A stretch of DNA of 51,054 nt from Bacteroidales bacterium (GCA_017650305.1 JAGCFD010000041.1:1-51054); one strand, 5' to 3'. Positions 15,856 to 26,751 are shown, numbered from the stretch's first letter. Numbers and translations: made by a program. The notes: generated from the letters alone by a model not told the origin.

Positions 15856-18687
15856 TTACTTCTTCATCTTTTCTTGCAAGGCTTGGGCTGTGTAAGAGCG
15901 TTTTCTTTCAATCAATTTCTCAGGGGTCCCCTCAAAAACCACCTGGCCGCCCTTTTCACCACCTTCTGGACCAAGATCGATTATCCAATCCGCGCATTTG
16001 ATCAGTTCCGTATTATGCTCGATAACCCAGATGGAGTTGTTGCGTTCAATAATACGGTTAAAGGCGGCATACAATTTATGGATATCATGAAAATGAAGTC
16101 CTGTGGTAGGTTCGTCAAAGATAAAAAGTTTGTTCTGATCCTTATCTTCTTGAGACAGATAATAGGCCAGTTTTACACGTTGTGCTTCACCTCCAGACAA
16201 AGTAGACGAAGACTGTCCAAGCACCAGATAATCGAGGCCAACGTCTTCGAGAGGTATCAGGCGGCGAAGAATGTTCTTGACAAGATCTGTCATAGGCAAC
16301 TCCCGGAAGAATGCAATGGCCTCGCTAACAGTCATTTGGAGAATATCGAAGACAGTCTTGTCGTTAACCTTTACGTCAAGGGCTTCATCGCGGAAGCGTT
16401 TGCCTTCGCATGATGGGCACACGAGTTCCACATCGGCCATGAACTGCATGTTGATACGGATCACACCCTCGCCCTCGCACTCCTCACAACGGCCGCCAGC
16501 CACATTGAAGGAGAAGAAGGCAGAACGGTAGTTGCGCTGTTTTGATAATGGCTGGGTGGCGAAGAGTTCGCGAATGTAATCGTAAGCCTTGACGTATGTA
16601 ACTGGATTAGAGCGAGTGGAACGCCCAATCGGGTCCTGGTCAACAAAAACGACTTCACGAATCTTATTCATGTCGGCCTCAATCTTTGAGTATCGTCCAG
16701 GCTTCACATTTCCTTGGTCAAGCATTTTCTGCAGACCGGGATAGACAACATTGGAAATCAGGCTGCTCTTGCCGGAGCCACTCACGCCGGTGATGACCAC
16801 CAGGCACTCCAGAGGCAGTTTCACATCAATATTTTTGAGGTTATGTTCACGGGCGCCGAACACTTCCACATAATTGCGCCACTTGCGACGGCTTTTGGGC
16901 ATGGGAATAGAAAGACAATCCTGAGAATCGTAACCTCCCAAGATGCCACGCATATAAGAAGCTGTGAGATTGTCTTTTGCATTTAGCAGTTGTTCAATAT
17001 TGCCATGAAACACCACCTCGCCACCATTTTGGCCAGCTAATGGGCCGATATCGATAATGTAGTCGGCGGCGCGGATGATGGCGTCGTCATGTTCCACTAT
17101 CACAACGGTGTTGCCGATGTCGCGGAGATGTTTCAACACATTGATCAGATTCTGGGTGTCGCGCGGGTGCAGGCCAATGCTGGGTTCATCCAGCACATAG
17201 AGAGAACCCACCAGGCTGCTGCCGAGGGAGGTGGCCAGGTTGATACGCTGGGCTTCGCCACCAGACAGGGAACTGCAAGAGCGCTCCAATGTCAGATAGC
17301 CCAAACCAACCTCATTCAAAACACCGATGCGGTTGGTCAACTCACGCACCAGCAATTCAGCGATTTTCTTCTCAGCATCATTGGCATAGTGAAACTTCTG
17401 AAAATAGACATAGAGATCCGACAACTGCATGGTAACCAGCTCAATGATGTTCTTACCGTTAACCTTCACGTAAGAAGCGTCGGGGCGCAGACGATGCCCA
17501 CGGCAGTCGGGACAAACCTCTCGACCGCGATAGCGGGCCCGCAAGACTCTATATTGGATTTTATAGGCATTGGCATCCACAAACTGGAAAAACTGTTCAA
17601 TACCCTCCACATGATGGTCAGGATCCCCATGCCATAGCAAGTCTAGTTCTTCTTCTGTCAAATCTTCAATAGGACAATGAAGACGAAAGCCTCTTTTAGA
17701 GGCGTTGCGCATGAAGTACGTTTTCCACTCTTTCAAGACATCCCCATGCCAGCAAGCCACAGCGTCTTCAGCCACAGATAGCGAACGATCGGGAAACACC
17801 AGGTCGGCATTCACACCCTCGATACTGCCAGAACCCAAACAGGTCTTACAAGCACCGTATGGATTGTTGAAACTGAAGAGGTTAACAGACGGCTCCTCAA
17901 AAGAGATACCATCCGCTTCAAAACGATTGTTAAAGGTTTTCTGTGTGATGGTATCGCCCTCCACCTGAATCACGCATCCCCCCTTGCCCTCATTAAAGGC
18001 TGTCTGAAGTGAATCATGAAGACGTGCTCCGTTAGAGTCGAGATTCTCTGATTTGAAACGGTCCACAAGCAGGAACATCACATCCACACGGGTTGCCTTC
18101 TTTCCATTAAGGAACTCATCGATGTCGAAAAGTTTCTTGTCATAGACCACACGGCTAAAGCCCTGCAGTTTCAGCATGCCAAGTTGCTCAATAAGCGTTC
18201 TGCCTTCCGGAATGTAAACCGGGGAGAGTACATACACCCGTTTCCCAGGAGGCACGGACATCACATATTCGGCAACGTCCTCCACAAAATCGCGACGGAC
18301 CTCCCTCCCACTCACTGGCGAGTAGGTATGACCGATACGGGCAAAGAGCAATTTGAGGTACTCATAAATCTCCGTCACCGTTCCGACCGTGGAACGAGGG
18401 TTGTGAGACATACTATATTGTTGTATGGCAATGGCCGGCGGAATGCCCTTGACCGACTTGACTTCTGGCTTGTGCATTTTGCCCATAAACTGGCGGGCGT
18501 ATGAACTAAGGCTCTCCACATAGCGCCGTTGGCCTTCTGCATACAGCGTGTCAAAGGCCAACGAAGACTTGCCGGATCCGGAAAGTCCTGTCACCACGAC
18601 CAGCTTGTTGCGGGGTATGTCCACATCAATGTTCTTCAGGTTGTTAACCTTCACGCCCCGAAGCTCTATCATCTTCTCATTTGCCAT
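15856..18687 (-). CDS. uvrA: Excinuclease ABC subunit A
   Basis: DNA damage sensor of nucleotide excision repair, acting as a dimer with UvrB. The 943-residue protein has two ABC ATPase units: Walker [10 protein letters not shown] (about 33-41) and GVSGSGKSS in the second half, two LSGGEAQR signatures, and cysteine-rich zinc modules ([14 protein letters not shown], and CEECEGEG...CPSCEGKRF). The ATG at 18687 is used; two codons upstream is a TTG. It follows the DUF721 gene by about 49 bases on the same strand, so they probably share a transcript. UvrA paralogues exist in this phylum; the full set of motifs supports the repair protein. Confidence 0.95.
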   Translation of the reverse strand: MANEKMIELRGVKVNNLKNIDVDIPRNKLVVVTGLSGSGKSSLAFDTLYAEGQRRYVESLSSYARQFMGKMHKPEVKSVKGIPPAIAIQQYSMSHNPRSTVGTVTEIYEYLKLLFARIGHTYSPVSGREVRRDFVEDVAEYVMSVPPGKRVYVLSPVYIPEGRTLIEQLGMLKLQGFSRVVYDKKLFDIDEFLNGKKATRVDVMFLLVDRFKSENLDSNGARLHDSLQTAFNEGKGGCVIQVEGDTITQKTFNNRFEADGISFEEPSVNLFSFNNPYGACKTCLGSGSIEGVNADLVFPDRSLSVAEDAVACWHGDVLKEWKTYFMRNASKRGFRLHCPIEDLTEEELDLLWHGDPDHHVEGIEQFFQFVDANAYKIQYRVLRARYRGREVCPDCRGHRLRPDASYVKVNGKNIIELVTMQLSDLYVYFQKFHYANDAEKKIAELLVRELTNRIGVLNEVGLGYLTLERSCSSLSGGEAQRINLATSLGSSLVGSLYVLDEPSIGLHPRDTQNLINVLKHLRDIGNTVVIVEHDDAIIRAADYIIDIGPLAGQNGGEVVFHGNIEQLLNAKDNLTASYMRGILGGYDSQDCLSIPMPKSRRKWRNYVEVFGAREHNLKNIDVKLPLECLVVITGVSGSGKSSLISNVVYPGLQKMLDQGNVKPGRYSKIEADMNKIREVVFVDQDPIGRSTRSNPVTYVKAYDYIRELFATQPLSKQRNYRSAFFSFNVAGGRCEECEGEGVIRINMQFMADVELVCPSCEGKRFRDEALDVKVNDKTVFDILQMTVSEAIAFFRELPMTDLVKNILRRLIPLEDVGLDYLVLGQSSSTLSGGEAQRVKLAYYLSQEDKDQNKLFIFDEPTTGLHFHDIHKLYAAFNRIIERNNSIWVIEHNTELIKCADWIIDLGPEGGEKGGQVVFEGTPEKLIERKRSYTAQALQEKMKK

Positions 18688-18736
18688 TATCAATATTTTT
18701 CTAAACGAACAAGAATTCTGTCAAACATCCACATCT

Positions 18737-19027
18737 TTAAAAGAATACAATATCCTTGACAACGGGAAAAGCGTAATCTGCATTGATCCGATTGAGAATC
18801 GTTGTCTTCTGCCCCATAAGTTCAAAACGCAGCGCGGCATTATTCACTTTGACACGCATCACCCCGTTGGTGATCGTCTCGCATGTCGAATATTTTGCAC
18901 AGACCTCGCCGACATATTGCGGCCAATTTTCGACCACAATTCGTTCGGCATACAATTGTTGTTTGCCATTTTTCCGCACAAAATTTTGCAATAATTCTTT
19001 GACAGAGTGTATATTATCAGAATTCAT
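18737..19027 (-). CDS. DUF721 / DciA-like protein
   Basis: A 96-residue protein of the DUF721 family. DciA, a member of the same family, is the ancestral loader or partner of the replicative helicase in bacteria without DnaC or DnaI. Visible features are the N-terminal helix [11 protein letters not shown], the W-x-x-Y-V-G core ([15 protein letters not shown]) and the strand [17 protein letters not shown]. The compact length is normal for Bacteroidota members. It has a promoter at 19049 that diverges from the trpS promoter, and uvrA follows. A role in replication is inferred from the family only; dnaB is about 22 kb away. Confidence 0.8.
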   Translation of the reverse strand: MNSDNIHSVKELLQNFVRKNGKQQLYAERIVVENWPQYVGEVCAKYSTCETITNGVMRVKVNNAALRFELMGQKTTILNRINADYAFPVVKDIVFF

Positions 19028-19048
19028 CCCTTGACATTTTCAAGACGG

Positions 19049-19056
19049 CAAATATA
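19049..19056 (-). promoter_or_regulatory. -7 box for the DUF721-uvrA unit
   Basis: Reads TATATTTG on the minus strand, 22 bases before the ATG at 19027. Its partner for trpS lies 25 bases away in the opposite direction. Confidence 0.6.
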
Positions 19057-19080
19057 CAAAAATGAAGCCAGCTTTTTGTG

Positions 19081-19088
19081 TATATTTG
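19081..19088 (+). promoter_or_regulatory. -7 box before trpS
   Basis: TATATTTG, 23 bases before the trpS ATG at 19111. Confidence 0.65.
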
Positions 19089-19110
19089 CGGCCTGAAAAA
19101 TATTTATAAT

Positions 19111-20106
19111 ATGGATACAGTTGTTAGCGGCATTAGGCCGACCGGATTATTACATTTAGGCAACTATTTCGGTGCCTTAAGAAACTTTATCAAGATGCAA
19201 GAAGAGGCGCGTTGTTTCTTCTTTATCGCAGACTATCACTCACTCACCACGCATCCCACTCCGACTGACTTGCAGACCAATGTGAAGAATGTGTTGATTG
19301 ATTATATGGCTGCGGGACTGGACCCGGAGAAGGCCACCATCTACGTTCAGAGCGATGTGCCGCAGGTATGCGAGCTGAGTCTGTTGCTCTCCATGAACGT
19401 CTATGTCGGCGAGTTGCAGCGCGTGGCCTCTTTCAAGGAAAAGGTGCGCCGCCAACCGCAAAATGTGAACGCTGGCTTGCTCAACTACCCTGTGTTGATG
19501 GCTGCAGACATCCTTTTGCACCGCGCCGACAAGGTGCCCGTGGGCAAAGACCAGGAACAGCACTTGGAGATGACCCGCGACTTCGCACAGCGGTTCAACC
19601 ATATCTACAAGCATGAATACTTCAAGCTGCCCGTAGCCTACAACTTTGGCAACGAGCTGGTCAAGATACCCGGACTGGACGGCTCCACCAAAATGTCCAA
19701 GTCTGACAACGAAGGCTCCTGCATCTACCTGGCCGACCCGCCTGAGGTCGTCCGCAAGAAAGTGATGAAGGCCGTTTCAGACAGCGGTCCCACCGAGCCC
19801 GGACAACCCAAGTCACAGGCTGTGGAGAACCTCTTCGCCCTGATGAAGGCTGTCTCCGCCCCCGACACGCTGCAGTATTTCGAGGAGCAGTATCAGAACT
19901 GCGCCATCCGCTACGGAGACATGAAGAAGCAGCTGGCCGCTGACATGATCGCCTTCATCCAGCCTATTTACGAACGCATTCAAGAGTTGCGTTCCAAAGA
20001 CGACTACATCAGCAAGGTTGCTAAGATGGGTGCTGAGAAGGCGCAGGAAAGCGCGGCCAAGACCATCAAGGAAGTGCGTGAGATTATCGGATTCAAACCC
20101 CTGTAA
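19111..20106 (+). CDS. trpS: Tryptophanyl-tRNA synthetase
   Basis: Class I aminoacyl-tRNA synthetase that charges tRNA-Trp. The protein is 331 residues from the ATG at 19111; an earlier in-frame ATG at 19078 overlaps the promoter box and is rejected. The class I signatures are PTGLLHLGN (10-18, HIGH equivalent) and KMSKS (194-198). The C-terminal helices (EVREIIGFKPL) are typical. The VWA-domain gene starts 3 bases after the stop, so both belong to one transcript although their functions are unrelated. Confidence 0.96.
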   Translation: MDTVVSGIRPTGLLHLGNYFGALRNFIKMQEEARCFFFIADYHSLTTHPTPTDLQTNVKNVLIDYMAAGLDPEKATIYVQSDVPQVCELSLLLSMNVYVGELQRVASFKEKVRRQPQNVNAGLLNYPVLMAADILLHRADKVPVGKDQEQHLEMTRDFAQRFNHIYKHEYFKLPVAYNFGNELVKIPGLDGSTKMSKSDNEGSCIYLADPPEVVRKKVMKAVSDSGPTEPGQPKSQAVENLFALMKAVSAPDTLQYFEEQYQNCAIRYGDMKKQLAADMIAFIQPIYERIQELRSKDDYISKVAKMGAEKAQESAAKTIKEVREIIGFKPL

Positions 20107-20109
20107 ACC

Positions 20110-22206
20110 ATGTCGTTACTGACAGAACATTCCCTTTGGCTAATACCACTCGCCATCGCATTGGGCGTTGGTTATGCGCTCTTTTTATATTTTCGCAACC
20201 ACAACATCGAGTTCGAGAAGGGGCACCGTATCGCCATGGCCTGCTTGCGCGGCCTGGCCGTCACCTTGATCGCCCTTTTACTTCTCTCCCCCATGCTGAA
20301 GCGGACCGTCAAGGAAACCGACAAGCCCGTAATCATCGTGGCGGTGGACAACAGCGAGTCGTTGCGTGCCGCGCCAGACTCCAGCTTCTACCTCAAGGAC
20401 TATGCCGCCCGCGTGGGCGAGCTCATCGCCGACATCGGCTCGCAATATGAGGTCAAGACATACCTGGTGGGAGACGAGAACCGCCTTACGCCCGACAACG
20501 AAGCGCTGCAGATACCGCTGACCGACAAGTCCACCAACCTTGCCTCCCTCTTTGAAGAGATGGACATGCTCTACGCTAACCGCAACGTGGGGGCCGTAGT
20601 CATGCTCAGCGACGGCATCTTCAACACTGGCGCCAATCCTTATTACAAAGCCGAAAAGGTGAAATATCCCATCTATACAGTTGGCCTGGGCAGCACCGAG
20701 TTGAGCACAGACCTGCTTATCGCCGATGTGGACTACAACAAGCAAGCCCTCAAAGGCAACTTTTTCCCTGTAGAAATCAAGGTGGCAGCCAACAAGTTAG
20801 CTGGCAAACGCGCCGAACTGACGGTCTCTGAAAACGGCAACACCATCCTCACCAAGACCATCCAGATCAGTGGCAAGCAGCATTTCGAGACGGTAAAGCT
20901 CAGCATCGAAGCTAAGAATTCCGGTCTCCATGGCTACACCATCGACTTGACTGAGCTTGACGGAGAAGTGACCTACAAGAACAACCACACCAAATTCTAT
21001 GTGGAAGTCATCGAGCAGCGCGACAAAGTAGCCATCGTCTATCAGTCGCCCCACCCCGATGTGGCCGCCATCAAAGAGGCGCTGGAGAAGACCGACAACT
21101 ACGATGTCACCGCATCCTCTATCGACCAATTCAACGGCACCCCATCCGACTACAGCCTGTTTGTTTTGCATCAGCTGCCGGCAGTCGGACAATCCGCCGC
21201 CAACCTGCTGTCACAGATACGCAAAAGCGGCATCTCCACGCTCTACATCTTGGGCCCGAAAAGCGACCTCAACAGCTTCAACGGGCTGAATTGCGGTGTC
21301 TCCATCACACAATCCAAAGCCCTGACCAATCAGGCAGTACCCGTTTACAACGAAAACTTCACCAGTTTTTCCTTCTCTGAAGAGACACGCCAAATCATGG
21401 GACGTTATCCTCCCGTCAAGACCATCTTCGGCACCTACAAGACCGCTGTCTCCGCCAACATCTTCCTCTATCAGAAGGTTAGCGGCGTTGACACCAAATA
21501 CCCCCTGATTGTCTTTAATGAGAGCAATGGCACTCGCAGCGGCGTCATCACCGGTTCCGGCATCTGGTCGTGGAAGCTTTACAATTATATGTATAAAGAG
21601 AACCACGAAGCCTTCGATGAGATCATCAACAAGACGGCGCTTTATTTGGCCTCCCGCAAAGACAAGAGCCAGTTCCGGGTGCAGCACGCGCAGGTGTTCC
21701 GCGAGAATGGCGACGTAGAATTCACCGCTGAGCTATACAACGACAGCTATGAAGCCATCAACGAGCCCGATGTCAAGATGAGCATCAAGGGTCATGGCGA
21801 CACCACCTACGAGGCCCAGTTCTCCAAGCAGAACAACGGCTACTACCTGAACGTCGGCGAGCTGCCAACGGGTTCCTACCAATGGACCGCCACCACCCAG
21901 GTGGGCAACAAGAAGTTGTCGAAGAGCGGACAGTTCACCGTACAGGAGGTGATGCTGGAGACAGCCAACCTGATCGCCGACCACGACCTGCTAAAGAGCA
22001 TCTCCACCGCCACCAACGGCCAGTTCTTCACCCGCGACGAGATGAAGAATGTGACCAAGGCGATCAAAAACAATGAAAATATAAAGACCATCGCCACTTA
22101 TAAGAAACGCTACAAGATGCTGCTCAGCTCACCTTGGTACCTGGCCGCCATCCTGCTGCTGTTCGGCGTGGAATGGTTCTTGAGAAAGTGGAACGGAGGA
22201 TACTGA
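20110..22206 (+). CDS. VWA-like membrane protein
   Basis: A 698-residue inner-membrane protein. Two hydrophobic helices near the N-terminus (about 9-28 and 44-63) precede a von Willebrand A-like domain with MIDAS residues DNSES (80-84), a Thr near 142 and LSDG (166-169). A long beta-rich periplasmic part (about 190-640) follows, then a C-terminal helix (SPWYLAAILLLFGVEWFL) and a short basic tail. The layout fits BatA/BatB-related VWA proteins of Bacteroidota, which often sit with MoxR ATPases, DUF58 and DUF4159 genes. Only a DUF4159 gene is present nearby. Function unknown; adhesion-like or complex-assembly roles are inferred from the family. Confidence 0.8.
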   Translation: MSLLTEHSLWLIPLAIALGVGYALFLYFRNHNIEFEKGHRIAMACLRGLAVTLIALLLLSPMLKRTVKETDKPVIIVAVDNSESLRAAPDSSFYLKDYAARVGELIADIGSQYEVKTYLVGDENRLTPDNEALQIPLTDKSTNLASLFEEMDMLYANRNVGAVVMLSDGIFNTGANPYYKAEKVKYPIYTVGLGSTELSTDLLIADVDYNKQALKGNFFPVEIKVAANKLAGKRAELTVSENGNTILTKTIQISGKQHFETVKLSIEAKNSGLHGYTIDLTELDGEVTYKNNHTKFYVEVIEQRDKVAIVYQSPHPDVAAIKEALEKTDNYDVTASSIDQFNGTPSDYSLFVLHQLPAVGQSAANLLSQIRKSGISTLYILGPKSDLNSFNGLNCGVSITQSKALTNQAVPVYNENFTSFSFSEETRQIMGRYPPVKTIFGTYKTAVSANIFLYQKVSGVDTKYPLIVFNESNGTRSGVITGSGIWSWKLYNYMYKENHEAFDEIINKTALYLASRKDKSQFRVQHAQVFRENGDVEFTAELYNDSYEAINEPDVKMSIKGHGDTTYEAQFSKQNNGYYLNVGELPTGSYQWTATTQVGNKKLSKSGQFTVQEVMLETANLIADHDLLKSISTATNGQFFTRDEMKNVTKAIKNNENIKTIATYKKRYKMLLSSPWYLAAILLLFGVEWFLRKWNGGY

Positions 22207-22318
22207 GAGGAGTTATGAGTTAAGAGTTAAGAGTTAAGAGTTAAAAATTAAAAATTAAGAGGTTGATGGCTAAGGGCCAAAGGCTAATAACTAAAAGTCA
22301 AAGTTCAAAGTCAAAGTC
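22207..22318 (+). repeat. Short intergenic repeats (GAGTTAA and AAAGTCAAAG types)
   Basis: GAGTTAAGAGTTAAGAGTTAA is followed by AAAATTA, GGCTAAGGGCCAAAGGCTAA and AAAGTCAAAGTTCAAAGTC units, in the same orientation as the flanking genes. Confidence 0.75.
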
Positions 22319-22324
22319 TATAAA

Positions 22325-22975
22325 ATGTCCATGAAAAAACTACATATCATCCTATTACTGTGCATGGCATGGGTAACTGGCTCAGGGCAGCAGATTGCCT
22401 TGCTGAAGTATAATGGTGGGGGTGACTGGTATGCCAACCCCACTTCGCTGCCCAACCTGATCGCCTTCTGCAACCAGAACTTAGGCATGTCGTTAGAGAG
22501 CAAGCCGGCCACCGTAGAGGTCGGTAGCAGCGACATATTCCAATATCCCTTTGTGCACATGACAGGCCACGGCAATGTGGTCTTCAGCGAATCGGAAGTG
22601 GCCAACCTGCGCATGTACCTGATGGCCGGTGGCTTTCTCCACGCCGATGACAACTATGGTATGTCCACTTACATTCGCCGCGAGATGAAGAAGGTATTCC
22701 CGGAGTTGGAATTGGTGGAACTGCCCTTCAACCATCCGATCTTCCATCAGAAGTACGACTTCCCGAACGGACTGCCCAAGATTCACGAGCACGACAACAA
22801 GCCGCCCCAAGCCTTTGCTCTTTTCTATGAGGGACGCATGGTCTTCCTCTTCACCTATGAGTGCGACTTGGGCGATGGCTGGGAGGACTTCGTCGTACAC
22901 AAAGACTCCGAGGCCACCCGCACCAAGGCTTTGCAGATGGGCGCGAACATCATCCAGTATGTGTTTAGCTATTAG
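22325..22975 (+). CDS. Secreted DUF4159 protein
   Basis: A 216-residue protein with a signal peptide (MKKLHIILLLCMAWVTGSGQQ, starting at the second Met). The mature part has the DUF4159 layout: an early ALLKYNGGGDWY segment, YPFVHMTGHGNVVF, the hallmark FLHADDNYG (about 98-106) and ELPFNHPIFH with conserved histidines. The fold is thought to be ThuA-like/glutamine amidotransferase-like, but no activity is established. In Bacteroidota this family is often next to VWA and BatA genes, as here. The start could be at 22325 or at the Met two codons later. Confidence 0.85.
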   Translation: MSMKKLHIILLLCMAWVTGSGQQIALLKYNGGGDWYANPTSLPNLIAFCNQNLGMSLESKPATVEVGSSDIFQYPFVHMTGHGNVVFSESEVANLRMYLMAGGFLHADDNYGMSTYIRREMKKVFPELELVELPFNHPIFHQKYDFPNGLPKIHEHDNKPPQAFALFYEGRMVFLFTYECDLGDGWEDFVVHKDSEATRTKALQMGANIIQYVFSY

Positions 22976-23040
22976 CTATTGGCCGTTAGCCATTGGCTAT
23001 TGGCTATATAACCGTTTATTTTTCAAATTCTTAATTTCTT
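22973..23040 (+). repeat. Short repeats (TTAGCTATTGGCCGTTAGCCATTGG type)
   Basis: Alternating GCTATTGGC and GTTAGCCATTGGC units overlap the DUF4159 stop codon and form small palindromes. The same words recur after the GH3 gene at 30559. Confidence 0.65.
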
Positions 23041-23045
23041 AGTTC

Positions 23046-23903
23046 ATGAAAAAAAATCTTATTATCACCATAATGCTGTTCCTCTGCGTGGGAATCTCTT
23101 TCGCCCAGAAGGACACCATCACGGTCATCTCCTTCAACATCCGCTACAACAACCCCGGGGATGGCGACAACATCTGGGACAACCGCAAGGCGGCGGTGGT
23201 CAAGATGGTCAAGATGGAGCAGCCCGATTTTTTGTGCGTTCAGGAGGCGTATATGTCACAGTTGAGCTATATGCTTGACAACCTGCCGGAATACCAATAC
23301 ATTGGCGTGGGCCGTGACGATGGCAAGATCGGCGGCGAGCACATGGCCATCCTCTACCGGGCCGACCGCTACGAGTGGGTAATACATGGCGATTTCTGGC
23401 TCAGCGAGACACCAGACGTTTGCTCCCGAGGCTGGGATGCCGCCTGCCACCGCATCGTGACATGGGGTTTCTTCAAAGACAAGAAGACCGGAAAATATCT
23501 ATACTGCTTCAACACGCACTTAGACCATGTGGGCGAGGTCGCCCGCCGCGAGTCCGTGAAACTCATCACTAAGCGCATCAAGCAGGAAGCCCTCGACAAG
23601 AAATCCAACAAAGCCTTCGACAAGAAAGCTCCCATCTTCCTGACTGGCGACTTCAACTCCGGCATTGAGAGCGAGATCTTCGAACCGCTGAAGAAGATCA
23701 TGAGTCAGGCCCGCGAGGATGCGCCCGTCACCGATCATCGTGGCACCTTCAACGGCTGGGGCAACGCGCCCAACAACATCGTCATCGACCACATCTTCTA
23801 CAAGAACGCCACCCCGATCCTCTTCCAGACCCTCGACACCGACAAATACGGCCGCTGGCTCATCTCAGACCACTACCCCGTAAAATGCGTGTTTGTGAGA
23901 TAA
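23046..23903 (+). CDS. Secreted endonuclease/exonuclease/phosphatase-family hydrolase
   Basis: A 285-residue exported enzyme. The signal peptide is residues 1-20 (GISFAQ). The EEP fold is complete: Asn31 in SFNIRY, Glu67 in CVQEAY, His158 and Asp160 in NTHLDHVG, Asp202 and Asn204 in GDFNS, and Asp275-His276 in SDHYPV. These are the metal and catalytic residues of the DNase I/phosphatase superfamily. Within the superfamily it resembles the small secreted Bacteroidota proteins annotated only as EEP family; nuclease, sphingomyelinase-like or phosphodiesterase activity cannot be distinguished. It has no downstream co-directional gene until pyrE, which has its own promoter. Confidence 0.88.
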   Translation: MKKNLIITIMLFLCVGISFAQKDTITVISFNIRYNNPGDGDNIWDNRKAAVVKMVKMEQPDFLCVQEAYMSQLSYMLDNLPEYQYIGVGRDDGKIGGEHMAILYRADRYEWVIHGDFWLSETPDVCSRGWDAACHRIVTWGFFKDKKTGKYLYCFNTHLDHVGEVARRESVKLITKRIKQEALDKKSNKAFDKKAPIFLTGDFNSGIESEIFEPLKKIMSQAREDAPVTDHRGTFNGWGNAPNNIVIDHIFYKNATPILFQTLDTDKYGRWLISDHYPVKCVFVR

Positions 23904-23910
23904 ACATCCC

Positions 23911-23956
23911 TCTCTTTTTATCAACATGTTGATTATAAAAAAAAAACAAAAAGAGA
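23911..23956. repeat. Inverted repeat with a central palindrome after the EEP gene
   Basis: TCTCTTTTT (23911-23919) and AAAAAGAGA (23948-23956) flank a perfect palindrome ATCAACATGTTGAT (23920-23933). It may act as a bidirectional terminator-like structure or an operator for pyrE. Confidence 0.4.
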
Positions 23957-23977
23957 ATTATCGTCTTTAAAAAATAG

Positions 23978-23985
23978 TATATTTG
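23978..23985 (+). promoter_or_regulatory. -7 box before pyrE-atpHAG
   Basis: TATATTTG, 23 bases before the pyrE ATG at 24008. Confidence 0.65.
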
Positions 23986-24007
23986 CCGCCTGCAAATTCT
24001 ATATAAT

Positions 24008-24562
24008 ATGGTAATAGATGAATTAAAACAATCCGAAGCATTACTGGAAGGACATTTTCTACTCTCTTCCGGACGTCATAGCGACCGTTACTGTCAATGT
24101 GCCAAATTGTTACAATACCCAGACAGAGCTGAGCGCGTCATCAAAGTCATCACTGAACAGGTCAAAGACTTGAACATCGACATGGTGGTGGGACCGGCCA
24201 TGGGCGGCATCATTGTAGCCTACGAGCTGGGCCGTCAGTTAGGCAAACCCGCCATCTTCACCGAGCGAGTGGACAATGTTATGACCCTGCGCCGCGGCTT
24301 TGAGGTGAAGCCGGGCCAACGCCTCCTCATCACCGAGGATGTGGTCACCACGGGCAAGTCCTCCTTAGAGACCATCGAGGTGCTCAAGTCCTTCGGCGCC
24401 GAGGTGATCGGCATCGCCTGCTTAGTGGACCGCAGCGCTAACAGCCTGCCCTACCCCGTTTACAGTGCCACAAAGCTGAACATCCAGAGCTGGGAAGCCG
24501 ACGAGTGTCCGCTCTGCAAAGAAGGTAAGCCTTACGTTAAACCCGGCAGCAGAAAATTCTAA
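24008..24562 (+). CDS. pyrE: Orotate phosphoribosyltransferase
   Basis: Pyrimidine biosynthesis enzyme that joins orotate to PRPP, giving orotidine 5'-phosphate. The 184-residue protein has the PRPP-binding loop [14 protein letters not shown] (106-119) and the early [12 protein letters not shown] substrate segment. A C-terminal CPLCKEGKP pair of cysteines is typical of the shorter bacterial PyrE subgroup. It is the first gene of a transcript that runs, after 20 bases, into atpH, an unusual link between nucleotide synthesis and ATP synthase. Confidence 0.95.
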   Translation: MVIDELKQSEALLEGHFLLSSGRHSDRYCQCAKLLQYPDRAERVIKVITEQVKDLNIDMVVGPAMGGIIVAYELGRQLGKPAIFTERVDNVMTLRRGFEVKPGQRLLITEDVVTTGKSSLETIEVLKSFGAEVIGIACLVDRSANSLPYPVYSATKLNIQSWEADECPLCKEGKPYVKPGSRKF

Positions 24563-24582
24563 GCTTCCAACCCAGAAACAGC

Positions 24583-25140
24583 ATGAAAAATCCTAAAGTA
24601 GCAAGCCGATACGCCAAAGCATTGTACGACTATGCGGGCGAGAACCAGCAAATTGACGTAGTCAAAGACGATCTTACCATGATAACCCAAGTTCTGAAAG
24701 AGAACCAGGAACTGCAAATCGTACTGAACAGTCCCGTCATCGTGCCTTCCAAAAAATACGCCATCTTCGCACAGGTCTTTGCCAATGCGCTCAGCGATAC
24801 GACCTTCAACTTTTTGGGGGTCATCATCAAAAAGAAGAGAGAGCCTGCCATCGCCACCATCTGCGAGGAGTACATCAAACTGTATAACCAAGCGCATAAC
24901 ATCAAGGTGGCCACGCTGACTACGGCACAGCCCATCAGCACAGTCCTTCTAGAAAAAATCAAAGAGTTACTGGCGGAGAAGACCCAATCCACCATCCAAA
25001 TCAAACAGGTGGTGGATCCCGAGATTATCGGCGGCTTCCTCATCAAATTCGACGACAACTACATCGACGCCAGCGTCCTGTCTAAAATCAACAAGTTGAA
25101 ACAGGAATTCGCTCACAACATTTATCAAGTTAATTATTAA
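24583..25140 (+). CDS. atpH: F1F0 ATP synthase subunit delta
   Basis: Peripheral-stalk subunit (OSCP type) that links the F1 head to subunit b. The 185-residue protein begins KVASRYAKALYDYA, the typical family start, and ends with DPEIIGGFLIKFDDNYIDASVLSKINKLK, which matches the conserved C-terminal segment. It lies 20 bases after pyrE and 10 bases before atpA. The genes normally found just upstream, atpB, atpE and atpF for the membrane F0 part, are absent. Confidence 0.94.
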   Translation: MKNPKVASRYAKALYDYAGENQQIDVVKDDLTMITQVLKENQELQIVLNSPVIVPSKKYAIFAQVFANALSDTTFNFLGVIIKKKREPAIATICEEYIKLYNQAHNIKVATLTTAQPISTVLLEKIKELLAEKTQSTIQIKQVVDPEIIGGFLIKFDDNYIDASVLSKINKLKQEFAHNIYQVNY

Positions 25141-25150
25141 TTGAACATAT

Positions 25151-26749
25151 ATGGCAGAAATTAAACCATCTGAAGTAACCTCCATACTTCGTCAACAATT
25201 ACAGAATGTCAATCTGAAGACCGAAATGGAAGAGACCGGCACCGTCCTCCTCGTGGGTGACGGCATCGCCCGTGTCTATGGTCTGCAGAATGTACGCTCC
25301 GGCGAGTTGGTCACCTTTGAGACCATGTCGGGTGCCGACAACATCACGGGTATCGCCCTCAACCTGGAGGAAGACAATGTGGGTGTCGTCTTGTTAGGCG
25401 ACTCCAAGAGTTTGAATGAAGGCGACATTTGCAAGCGTACCGGCCGCATTGCCTCCATCAAGGTAGGTGAAGGCTTGCTGGGCCGTGTCATCAACACCTT
25501 GGGCGAACCTATCGACGGCAAAGGTGCCATTGAGGGTGAACTTTGCGAGATGCCCATCGAGCGCAAGGCCCCTGGTGTCATCTTCCGTCAACCGGTGAAA
25601 GAGCCGTTGCAGACGGGCCTCAAGGCTGTGGACGCCATGATCCCCATCGGTCGTGGCCAGCGTGAGCTGATCATCGGCGACCGTCAGACTGGCAAGACCG
25701 CCATCGCCTTGGATACCATCATCAACCAGAAAGAGTTCTACGACCAGGGAAAGCCTGTTTATTGTATCTATGTGGCTGTTGGTCAGAAAGGTTCTTCCGT
25801 GGCTTCCATCGTGAAGACGCTAACAGAGCGCGGCGCCATGCCGTACACAATCGTGGTCACGGCCACTGCCTCCGATGCTGCCGCCATGCAGTTCTATGCA
25901 CCCTTCGCTGGCGCCGCCATCGGTGAGTACTTCCGCGACACGGGCCGCAGCGCCCTCATCATCTACGACGACCTCTCCAAACAGGCCGTCGCCTATCGTG
26001 AGGTCTCCTTGCTGCTCCGCCGTCCGCCCGGACGTGAAGCCTACCCCGGCGATGTCTTCTATCTGCACTCCCGTCTGCTCGAAAGAGCTGCCAAGATCAT
26101 CGAGTCCGATGAGATTGCGGCCAAGATGAACGACCTGCCCGCCAGTTTGAAGGGCAAGGTGAAAGGCGGCGGCTCCCTGACCGCTCTGCCTATCATCGAG
26201 ACGCAGGCCGGCGACGTGTCCGCCTACATCCCCACCAACGTGATCTCCATCACCGATGGCCAGATCTTCTTGGAGACCTCCCTCTTCAACGCAGGTGTGC
26301 GCCCCGCCATCAACGTCGGTATTTCCGTGTCCCGTGTCGGCGGCAACGCCCAGATCAAGTCCATGAAGAAGGTGGCCGGAACCCTGAAACTCGACCAGGC
26401 ACAATACCGCGAGATGGAATCTTTCGCCAAGTTCGGATCCGACGTGGACGCCGCCACACAATATGTGCTCGACAAGGGCGCACGTAACGTGGAAATCCTG
26501 AAACAGCCGCAATATACGCCGTACAAAGTGGAAGAACAGATTGCCATCATCTTCTGCGGTTCCAAAGGCCTGCTCCAGAATGTGCCCATCGCCGACATCC
26601 GCAAGTTCGAAATCACCTTCCTCAACTACATGCATGATCATCATGAGGACGTGCTAAGCGTATTACGTTCAGGCAAGATTGACGAGGATGTCATGAAGCA
26701 GCTGGAGAACGCTTGCGCCGAAGTGGTCAAATCATTTGAAGTGAAGTAA
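25151..26749 (+). CDS. atpA: F1F0 ATP synthase subunit alpha
   Basis: Regulatory nucleotide-binding subunit of the F1 hexamer. The 532-residue protein has the Walker A motif GDRQTGKT (176-183), the [14 protein letters not shown] segment, the [12 protein letters not shown] Walker B region, and [26 protein letters not shown] around the conserved contact region. Length is slightly above the E. coli 513, normal for the phylum. It sits between atpH and atpG; the beta and epsilon genes are not in the window. Confidence 0.97.
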   Translation: MAEIKPSEVTSILRQQLQNVNLKTEMEETGTVLLVGDGIARVYGLQNVRSGELVTFETMSGADNITGIALNLEEDNVGVVLLGDSKSLNEGDICKRTGRIASIKVGEGLLGRVINTLGEPIDGKGAIEGELCEMPIERKAPGVIFRQPVKEPLQTGLKAVDAMIPIGRGQRELIIGDRQTGKTAIALDTIINQKEFYDQGKPVYCIYVAVGQKGSSVASIVKTLTERGAMPYTIVVTATASDAAAMQFYAPFAGAAIGEYFRDTGRSALIIYDDLSKQAVAYREVSLLLRRPPGREAYPGDVFYLHSRLLERAAKIIESDEIAAKMNDLPASLKGKVKGGGSLTALPIIETQAGDVSAYIPTNVISITDGQIFLETSLFNAGVRPAINVGISVSRVGGNAQIKSMKKVAGTLKLDQAQYREMESFAKFGSDVDAATQYVLDKGARNVEILKQPQYTPYKVEEQIAIIFCGSKGLLQNVPIADIRKFEITFLNYMHDHHEDVLSVLRSGKIDEDVMKQLENACAEVVKSFEVK

Positions 26750-26751
26750 TT